The position numbers and the translations under genes were made by a program. From positions 2,976,001-3,040,000 of the forward strand of contig JAUKUA010000001.1 in NCBI GenBank assembly GCA_030549175.1: DNA of 64,000 nt. Reading direction: 5' to 3'. The notes below the pieces were generated by a model. The model saw only the letters and a program-made list of their open reading frames with translations, had not been told where the DNA came from and searched no databases. This document shows, one piece after another, positions 56,312 through 64,000 of this stretch; position 1 is the first letter of the stretch; the number at the start of each line of letters is the position of its first letter. Source of the DNA: Lasiosphaeris hirsuta. Taxonomy: Eukaryota > Ascomycota > Sordariomycetes > Sordariales > Lasiosphaeriaceae.

Positions 56312-59211
56312 TCATGCAAAGTCATCAGCGCCATCATCGTTCATGACGAGTTGATCCACTCGTTGGACGAGCTCCTTAGTCTCTCGGGCAATCTCGAACG
56401 CGATCGGCGGCAACGTCTGAGTCCACATGCGCCACTCGCGGCTGTTGGTATCTTTACCATCCGCCGCGAGATCCACACCTCGCTTGCCGGCCTCTATCAG
56501 CCGTTCGCGGCAGGCCGCGAGTCGCCTGACGAGCTCGCCGCCGTTTGAGCTTAGGGCATCTGTTTCCGAGACCACCTGTCCAACCACATCGGCAATTGTG
56601 TTGATCTCCTCTGTAACTTGGTTGATGTCGGCGTCGTTACGAATCAGCTGCACCAGGTTCTGGATTGTCTGCACAAGGATGGCGGTTTGGTCCTCAAGGT
56701 AAATCTTGAGATCCTCCGTACGGGTGTCCTGCTGTGGCACGCCATAGAAGCCGTTGGGAATAGGAGGAAGGTTCTTGCCCATGCCGTAGCCCACCCCATT
56801 GCCATTGGTAGCGCCATTGATGAGACCACCGCCCCGAGAAATGGGTCGTTTGGCAAACGACTCACGTGGAGAGTTAACAGGACTGTAAGCCGACGAGTCC
56901 ATGCTGGTCCTGTTACCTCCGCCTAGACCTTGGAATGCTGGTGGGGGCGGAAGAGAGCCTTGGACTGAAGTCGCACTGGATACTTGACTTTGGCCGTTGC
57001 TCCTTGGGGAAAAGAAACCAGTAGAATCTACTGGGGTAATGGTTCCATCGTCATCGTCATCCAGCTCGCCCGCTGGGGTGGAGCGTATCTTGACAGTGCG
57101 CAAAAGCTCAACGACCGCCGCAACCAAATGGGACGCCGCCGCATCAAGGAGGGACACCGGAGATATGCCGGCCGAACTCGCAAAGTTCTTGGATGCCGTG
57201 ATAAGGTTGTTGGCAGTGGATGAAACACGAGACTTGAGTTTGGCTTGCTGCTGCAGCACATCCTCGCTATTCGGCGCCGATTCATCGATATCCTTAGTAA
57301 TCCGTCGGACACTGACCACAACTGCCTTCATAGAGTCAATCACTCGCTCCGGGTTATCGACACGTGCTCGCTGGAGGAGCTCGTCTATCGAGATCTGGAA
57401 TTTGGTGACGTGAACGTCCTTCACCAATCCATTCTCCTGGGTGAAGCCCTTCTCCCGCACGTACTTTCCAGCATCCTGGTCGATCGTGAGGCCAAGCGAT
57501 GAGGTCCGCATGTTGCGTAGCTGTGTTTTGGTGCGCGCATAGCGATTCCGCCAGTCCCGCACCTCGTTCTCGAGAGATTCGATCGTCTTCTCCAACTCAG
57601 CCTGTCTTTCCCATGCAGCGCCGCTCTGTTGCGAAAGCAGCTTCATTTCCCGGAGAAAGTCTTGAGCTTCGCGTCGCACTTCGTCAGTGACTTGCTGTTG
57701 ATCTTGCAAGGCCACCCGTAGGTCCTCATTTTCCCTCTCGAGCTCAGGATTCGAGGCCATGTTCGGCCTCATCATGTTGGCGGTAGACTGGCGAGACTCC
57801 TCAAGCTGCTCCCGGAGCTCTCGCACTTCGCTTGTATGGTCGTCTTTGATCCGATCTAGCTCCCTCTCCAGGGAATCGTTGAGTTCTTGGACCTCTGCAA
57901 GTCTATTTTCCATGTTTTGGCGTGTCTCATCCCACCCCTTCCTTTCCGCGTCTGCCGCATTTTCCCTCGAACGCTCGTTGTCCAAGAAATTGTTCAGTTC
58001 GTCGTCCTTCTTTCTCATGGTATCCTCCATGTTATCAATCTTTTCCCGGAGTTCTCTGACCTGTTGCTCGTACTCTTCCATGAGCTTCTTGTCAGTCTAA
58101 ATATTTGATTAGCAGGGACAAAGCATATCGGCTTTTTTTTTTCTTTTTCGTGGAGAAATACCTCGGATGGTCCAGCACTCCGCTTGCTTTCCCGGTCTGC
58201 AGACAGTCTTCCCATTCCGTAGGCATCGGCCTCGCCAGGGTCGGGACTTAGTGGGCTAACAAGATCATCATCTTCCTCTACCATTGTGCTCTTGTTCGGG
58301 ACGATTGTGTTGCTCTGGAATTGTTTTGGGGTCGGACGCTCGTAGTCGCCGTTTGGTATTCTTGGGGATGGTGGTACACCAAACCCACCATTCATAGGAG
58401 TTGGGCCACGAGCACTTCGTATCGAACTGGCCTCAGAAGGGCGGCGGCGGCTCTGGCCTCTGGGGGGGTAGCCACTCATGTTCATGCCACTAACTGGAGT
58501 TTGTGACCGACTCGGTGGACCCCGCATTGACATTGGGCTCCCAACACGGGGGATATCTCCGTCGGCGAAGCGCGGGTACCTTCGCTCCAACTCGCAGAAC
58601 ACATCAGTAGCGAGATCGCGAAACCGAGGGGGACCGAGTGAGGATAGTTTTTGTCGCGCCTGGTTCCGTTTTGGGTGAAAGTTCTCTTCGGGCACGAGGT
58701 AATCGGGAGGACCGGTGTCAGGAGGGGCGTTGGGTGGCCTTCGACTAGCAAGCTCGCGTCGTTTCAACTCATCGTAGACATCGGTGCTGAGCTCGAGAAA
58801 CTGAACCCCAGTAAGGCGCTGTAATTTGTCGCGAGCTTTGTTGGGTGGTGGCTTCGGGTTACCATCGCGCGAGGTCCCTGACAGGTAGCGCTTGAGAGAC
58901 ACATAGTGCTCTGAGAGCACGATTTCCTGATTATCAATCTGCTGGCTCTGGCTCCTTCCGCTCTCGCTTCGGGTGTATAGGTTCGTGCCGGCGCTGGACC
59001 GGCCGACGGAGGGCGGCGGGGAGGGCCCGCCGACGCTCCTAGGCCCCGGTGGAAAACCCCCATTCATAGCCTTGGCGGATCCGGCAGAGTCAGGCGGAGT
59101 ATTGAGTTGACCTCGATTATTAGTATAGGGGGCGTCCTTGTCGACAGGCGGATAAGACCATTCGCTACCGCCTAGAGAGACAGGTGACAGCGGTGCATTG
59201 CGGGCATTCAT
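56312..59211 (-). CDS. spa2: Spa2-type polarisome scaffold
   Basis: Scaffold at hyphal tips and septa that gathers formin, MAP kinase components and actin regulators. Two exons: 59211-58162 and 58096-56312, giving 944 residues. Two Spa2 homology repeats are clear: ARDKLQRLTGVQFLELSTDV (about 126-152) and ARQKLSSLGPPRFRDLATDV (about 185-213). A Pro/Ser-rich linker follows, then a coiled coil from the start of exon 2 (about 355-600). The conserved C-terminal helical domain lies at about 790-940 (DLKIYLEDQTAILVQTIQNL ... PPIAFEIARETKELVQRV), similar to the GIT/Spa2 C-terminal region. The junction has donor GTATTT and acceptor TTTAG. A 23-nt poly-G tract lies about 640 bp upstream of the start. 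Confidence 0.93.
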
Positions 59212-61057
59212 GATATTCGGGAAACGGCAGTCAAGTCGGGGTTGCCAAAGCAGGCGCTACACGAGCGACAAGCTGACGGCGATGGGGTATGTCCGCCACG
59301 AGCGCAATGAGGCCAATCGCGAAGCCCGACAGACCTTCCGGGTCTGACGTAGGGGGATCTAAAAATCCGTTTGATTGATAGCGTTGTGGTGTTGAGGCAG
59401 CCGCGCATTCAGCGAGGAACGGGGGAAGCAATGTGGTACGATACAAAACTGTCGGTGCTGTTGTCACAGCATGAAACGCGACGACAAGTCAGTCAACCAG
59501 CGGCCCCGGCTGGCGGCTAGGACAGGGTGGTGCAGGTCCGCAGGCACTCCCAATGGCAGGGGATGGCCAGTCGGATTGTGTCAGTGACGGCTGGTGGCTT
59601 TTGCGGCAGGCGTTTTTTTCCTTCTTTCTGAAGCCTTCGGCGCCGATCGAGATAGCCTGGCCTCCCTCCTGCGGCCGCGGAACCGAGGAGTTCGGGACAG
59701 AGGGAGATGATTGTAATGGTCGATATCGGTGCAGTGCCTAAGGACTGAGAGTGCTGTTGCTTATCGCTACGCTTTGTGTTCCCAATCTGTTCAATGTACT
59801 GGAGATGATGGCATTGGATTGAATTGAAGACGGGGTGTTTGACTGGCTCTCCCGGGGGGGGGGGGGGGGGGGGGGGACGAGATCCAGTGTGCGCGTGGTC
59901 AAGGGGCGATTGGGCTCTTGCTGCTGGTGGGCAAGCAATTTCCTTGTTGGTCGCGCGCTAGACTTGACTCCGGCAGGAACGGGTTTGGCAAGAAGGGGCA
60001 GCGTGGGCGGCAGAGAGACAGAGTGGCGCACAGGCCAGCAAGCCGGGCTTGCCCAAGGAAGTATCGATTTGGCCAAGAACGCCGATTGTCTGATCAGCTC
60101 AAACTGTCAACCAACAAAAAGGCACAACGGCAGCATCACAAAGCAGACAAGCATGTTGAGGAAGACGAATGGAAGCATAGAACAACCTCGGGTCCTCAGG
60201 GTCTCTAAGACAAAGGACGAAGACATCGGCGTCCCTTTTTCTTGGTCGGTTCTAATTGCACCAACTCGAGCCCTCACGCGAACCAAAGAGCCGTCGCCGA
60301 CGGAACGGCTCCCCAGAAATAATTTTGATTGGACTTCGACCGAAACAGGGGCCCGCTGACCCAGGCCAGCCCTTTTCTTGCATTCTACTCCATCTGCCGA
60401 CCCATTGGTGTTTGCTACTTGGGGGCCGGGTGTCACGTCATGGGAGGTCGAGGTGGTCGGGTCACGTCAATGTGCCGATGCATTGACATCTGGCCCGACC
60501 GCATATCCCCCAGATATGGTTGTTTGATACCCCGTACACTAGGCCGGGTAAATCGCTTCAGTCTGTCGATGAGGCTCAGAGCAGGTCCAGCTAATGTTCC
60601 TCGTGGCAATCCATGTTCTGCATCACTTCTAGAAGCCGAGGCATTCTTGTTTCATTACGAGTCAGCAAGTCGGCTGCTTGCCCGAGGCACCCGTTGCAAC
60701 TCTCGTTGTTCGTATCCCTGTACCCTCATTTCACCAGAATAACGGAACCAAGCACACAAGTACGGTTGAACGTAGGGGTATTAAATGGCAGTAATATCAA
60801 CGAGCAGGGAGGTCAATAGCGCAGCTTGGGTTGTTATCTTTGATAAGATTATCTACTAGCAGGCAATGACTAGTCATGAAAGTAACCTACAACGTAGGTT
60901 GCACAACACTCTAAGTATTTCCCCGGCATATTGTGATATGTTCTTCGCCTTGCAAGCCATGCCCCCCCAAGTCCGATAATCAAGAACGTAATGCCTGGTA
61001 TATCCGAGTTACACCGCCCAACGCCTGTCGAATGAAGCAATACCCAGAACCCGGTCC
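59212..61057. other. 1.8 kb intergenic region between ssu72 and spa2
   Basis: ssu72 and spa2 are both on the minus strand, so this is the spa2 promoter plus the ssu72 3' flank. It holds the G23 tract. Several ORFs of 60-174 codons show no recognisable protein. Confidence 0.45.
59854..59876. repeat. Poly-G tract, 23 nt
   Basis: Uninterrupted run of 23 G after CCC, the longest homopolymer in the window. On the spa2 coding strand it is a C23 tract about 640 bp before the ATG. Confidence 0.9.
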
Positions 61058-61884
61058 CTAAAACCATGCCAGGGTCCAAGTAGCAGGAAGATTCGGCCAT
61101 CTCTCCTGCCACTCAGCCAAAACGTCAGGGACCCGTTCGTCAAAGCCTGACCGGCCCGCCGCGCTGCCAGCATCAAAGGCAGCAGCCCCGATCTTATCTC
61201 GCTCCTCAGTGGCAATTTTATTTAAGGCGTCCGCAAGGTCGACCATAGCCCCGCCTCCGATCGAAGCTTCCTCGTGGTTGTCCTTGATGTCGATGTTGAT
61301 GACATGAACGGGCTTGTTCAGCGGCGAACCGCGGTTGAGCAAGTCATCAATAACTGCGTCCCAGCACCGTTCCTCACAGGTAATCACCACATCTGCTACA
61401 CCACCCTCCATGCCCTCGCTACCTCTATCCTTCTCATGCTTTAGCCGAGGCATCCCAACCTGCCAGTCTTGCCACCGTTCGGGCCCCCATTTGATGTTTC
61501 GGTTTCTCCCCAGCATATTGAGAAGGCCATTAGCTTTGTAGAGCCGTGGGTCCTTGGATTCCAGCTCTCGGTAGATGCTATCGTACGAGGTTTCGTTGAA
61601 CCTGTACACATTTGGCTGCTGTATAGTTGGTCCAGGCAGCCGAACTAAGGACCCAGTACCAAATGAGATCACAGGATACTGGGCCTGGGAAAGACGTAGA
61701 TGGCCTTCCATTGATCTACATGGAAGCTGTCAGGCTTGTCGTGGACAAGAGACTACCGCGAAACAAACCTGTTCTGATTGCTAGCACACACGGTGCAAAA
61801 CTTGAGCTTGAAGGCTTCTCCTTCATCGCACTGACCATTTTCAGGCGCATTTGAGGAGGATGCGTTGCCATTTGATTGCTCCAT
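61058..61884 (-). CDS. ssu72: Ssu72 RNA polymerase II CTD phosphatase
   Basis: Removes phosphate from Ser5 and Ser7 of the polymerase II C-terminal repeats; part of the cleavage and polyadenylation machinery in the nucleus. Two exons: 61884-61769 and 61715-61058, giving 257 residues. The start [10 protein letters not shown] precedes [12 protein letters not shown], the CX5RS active-site loop with Cys33 and Arg39. The intron splits the Arg codon of the loop. [36 protein letters not shown] and [14 protein letters not shown] follow as expected for the family. The family Asp needed for catalysis probably lies in this last segment. Most ATG-only predictions would start inside exon 2 and miss the catalytic loop. 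Confidence 0.95.
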
Positions 61885-63910
61885 TGCGGAAAGCACCAAG
61901 CGTCACATGCAACTTTTACCCTGGTCGGTGTAGAGTTGAGATGGGCCGTGAGCGCTTCACATCTGGAAGTCTGGATGGTGCAAAGCTGCTTGACAACAAA
62001 TGTTAGCCTGGATCTGGATCAAGAATTCCGTGTGCACAGTTGTTTAGATCCAGATCAGAAAGCGTAATATGTTTTATCATCAACCACCAGCAAAAGCTGG
62101 TTGTAAGACAGCTCCAATAAATGGGTTCATCATATGGAAGGAAGGGGAAATGGAGAGATTGTATTTACCTTTTTGCATCCGAGAGCACGAGCTCTCGTTA
62201 TGTTTTAAAATGAAAGCCAAGCTGCGGCGTGAGATGGATATTTATTGTGGAGTAGGCTTGGAAGATTTCGGCAAACGGAAGAACCCAGCCGAGAAAACAG
62301 GCTCAGCAACGACCTAACATACTGCCAGATGCCACCGCCTACTTCTTTGGCCAAGTTCGTCCCGCTCTCTTGGTCTGGCCTGGGGATCCACTTCCGCTCC
62401 TTCACACCAGTTTGTCAAGCTCCCGCATCCTGGACCCCAGCGGCATTACGTACACTGTTAGCTGTACCTGAGGGTGGAGGTAGCTATTGGGCTCGAAGCG
62501 AGGCTACCGTAATGGAAAAGGCGTTTATCGTGTCACTGAGAGTAGTATCAAGTGCTCCGAGTGTGCGCGTGTGCGCGTGTGCTGTTCTCGCTACCCGAGA
62601 TAGCCGCGTTGCGGCGAGGGGAAGCAAGCCTGTGAGTCGTTGGTGACAGCATCTGGCTGCTGACACTGGTGCTCAGCCGCCTATTGGCTTCACACGGCCC
62701 CCATACTGCGCGCCTGTCGCTGCCAGTTCTGGCGTTTGGTCTGCCACCCTAGTTGTGTTGAGGAAGCGTCACTCACAGACTACAGATAACCTACAAACTG
62801 CACTCGATATGCTGGACATTGGACGGGCCTCTACAGAGCAGAAAGGGAATGGCGGGACTAGGCAAACGGCGTCGCCGTTGCTCTAGCTACGAGCAGCATT
62901 AGGGTCTCTAGACCCCAGCTCTACTAACAGAATTCCCCAACCAAGAACTACCTAGTTGTCAAGTAGACTTGAGTTACCTAGCCGCATCCCCGCAAGGGTT
63001 CTCCGCTGCGCTACGGGTATTAAGGGATCACCAACGAATGCCGTCTGAAGTAGGTGGTGGTAGGGCTCTAACCTATACCACCAGGAGGAAAGCAGGCAGC
63101 GCGGGTAGGCTCTGCACGATGATTTTGGCCCTCAGCGTCTTGATTTGTTGTTGCGTCGTAGGCCGGGCCCGCAAAGCCGCACGGTGTTGGTGAGTGGACA
63201 ACAGCGGCTCGAGAAGCCAGGGTCTGCTCGGGTCTCGCAGCTGCGGCAGCGCGCTTAGGGAGTAGGAAAGGTATCCGTAGGAGGTCACTGTGTGGCCGCC
63301 TAGTAGCCCAGCCGCCCGACCGTCCGTCTTGGGCGTCTGGCTCTCCGCCCCGGGCTCGTTTCTCGCTTCCATTCCCCCCTCCAACTCCACCTGTCTTGGC
63401 CCATCTTCAACTCGGAAACCTAAGATCGCCCCCTTCGCGGCCAATTGCCCGGCTGTCCTCCAATTTGTTTCCCTCTCACCCGTTTCGCTTCTTCAGTCGC
63501 TTCGGACGCCCTCCGCCGCCGTTTTAGATGCTGTGGCCTGCGGGCGCCGGGCACCGATCGTGAACAGCCTTGCGAGCGCCCAAGAGCGGCGAGCACACTA
63601 GCACAATACTGGCACCACCAAGAACGAGTGCCCGCAAACCTTCGCACTTTGCAGCACAGAGCACAGACGGCCGCCTCGGACGACCCTGTCAAACACCATT
63701 CCCGCGCCGGTGCTACAGCAGCCCAGCACCGCACACTTGACGGCGCAAAGACGAGACCAGCGTCCTGCGTTCCGTTCCAGCAACCTCCCCCCCCCTCCCC
63801 GGCCCTTGCGCGCGGAAGGCGGTGACAGCTGGCCAGCTATTGAGAGCCCAGCTCCAGCGCAACCAGCACTGATCTAGTGACATCTTCGTCCCTTCACAGA
63901 AACCCCGACC
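61885..63910. other. Divergent 2 kb intergenic region
   Basis: Between the ssu72 start and the right-edge gene. Contains a 10-bp inverted repeat (62011-62056), a GTGTGCGC microsatellite (about 62560-62580), and a long pyrimidine- and C-rich leader from about 63300. No supported gene. Confidence 0.45.
62011..62056. repeat. 10-bp inverted repeat upstream of ssu72
   Basis: GATCTGGATC (62011-62020) and its exact complement GATCCAGATC (62047-62056) flank a 26-nt loop, about 130-170 bp upstream of the ssu72 ATG. Confidence 0.7.
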
Positions 63911-64000
63911 ATGACAGCCGTCATGTCGCCAGGCTCCTCTCCAGCGACTTCACCACCCGCCATATCCCCGCCCGCTGCGACCACAGTCCACCCCGCCCTT
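63911..64000 (+). CDS. N-terminus of an unidentified protein, cut by the window edge
   Basis: ATG at 63911 in an ACC-ATG context opens a frame of 30 codons to the window end. The peptide (MTAVMSPGSSPATSPPA...) is Ser/Pro/Ala/Thr-rich, as in the disordered start of many fungal regulators and signalling proteins. It follows a long CT-rich leader typical of a fungal 5' UTR. Family cannot be told from 30 residues. Confidence 0.5.
   Translation, partial: MTAVMSPGSSPATSPPAISPPAATTVHPAL

Noticed and set aside
59835..60359. 174-codon frame through the poly-G tract
   Set aside because: Begins in the homopolymer region with poly-Gly translation; no conserved content.

Overview
The window looks like nuclear DNA of a GC-rich filamentous ascomycete, most likely a sordariomycete. 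The genes carry short introns, mostly 42-80 nt, with GTAAGT/GTATGT-like donors and CTAAC/CTGAC branch sites. The gene set includes HET-C, a secreted GH45 cellulase, a Zn2Cys6 regulator, a single-chain urease and a fungal-type IQGAP and Spa2. I saw no prokaryotic operons, CRISPR arrays, rRNA, convincing tRNAs or intact transposons. Exon borders were read by eye from splice consensus plus protein continuity. In every reconstructed intact gene the exons sum to a whole number of codons.

Layout, left to right: C-terminal fragment of an unidentified gene (1-296); urease (+); HMG-box protein (-); a 3.2 kb gap; het-c (+); GH45 endoglucanase (+); a broken LigD-type 3'-phosphoesterase gene (-); a DNAJC11-like J protein (-) divergent from CK2 alpha (+); the CENP-A chaperone Scm3 (-) divergent from Atg6/Beclin-1 (+); an AAA ATPase with a DUF7025-like N-terminus (-); a Zn2Cys6 regulator (-); saccharopine dehydrogenase (+); IMP dehydrogenase (-) divergent from IQGAP/Rng2 (+); an MFS transporter (-); an M28 glutamate-carboxypeptidase-II-like peptidase (+); a MARVEL-type membrane protein (-); Spa2 (-); Ssu72 (-); and the first 30 codons of a further gene at the right edge (+).

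Most genes are core housekeeping functions: nitrogen release, lysine and GMP synthesis, kinase signalling, centromere, autophagy, polarity and cytokinesis, and RNA polymerase II CTD dephosphorylation. They do not form one pathway. Spa2 and IQGAP both act in polarised growth and septation but lie about 12 kb apart. Regulatory clues are three GATA-type sites before urease, a perfect TGACTCA site before saccharopine dehydrogenase, and a triple CCAAT tandem in the Scm3/Atg6 promoter.

The most notable irregularities are these: the phosphoesterase gene has three reading-frame changes and an in-frame TGA; IQGAP has a single frameshift in a C6 run; a J domain has lost its HPD motif; CK2 alpha has a GC-AG intron; a 23-nt poly-G tract lies upstream of Spa2; and three intergenic regions are rich in CCTA/TAGG-type repeats. 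I did not find a convincing new multi-gene system.
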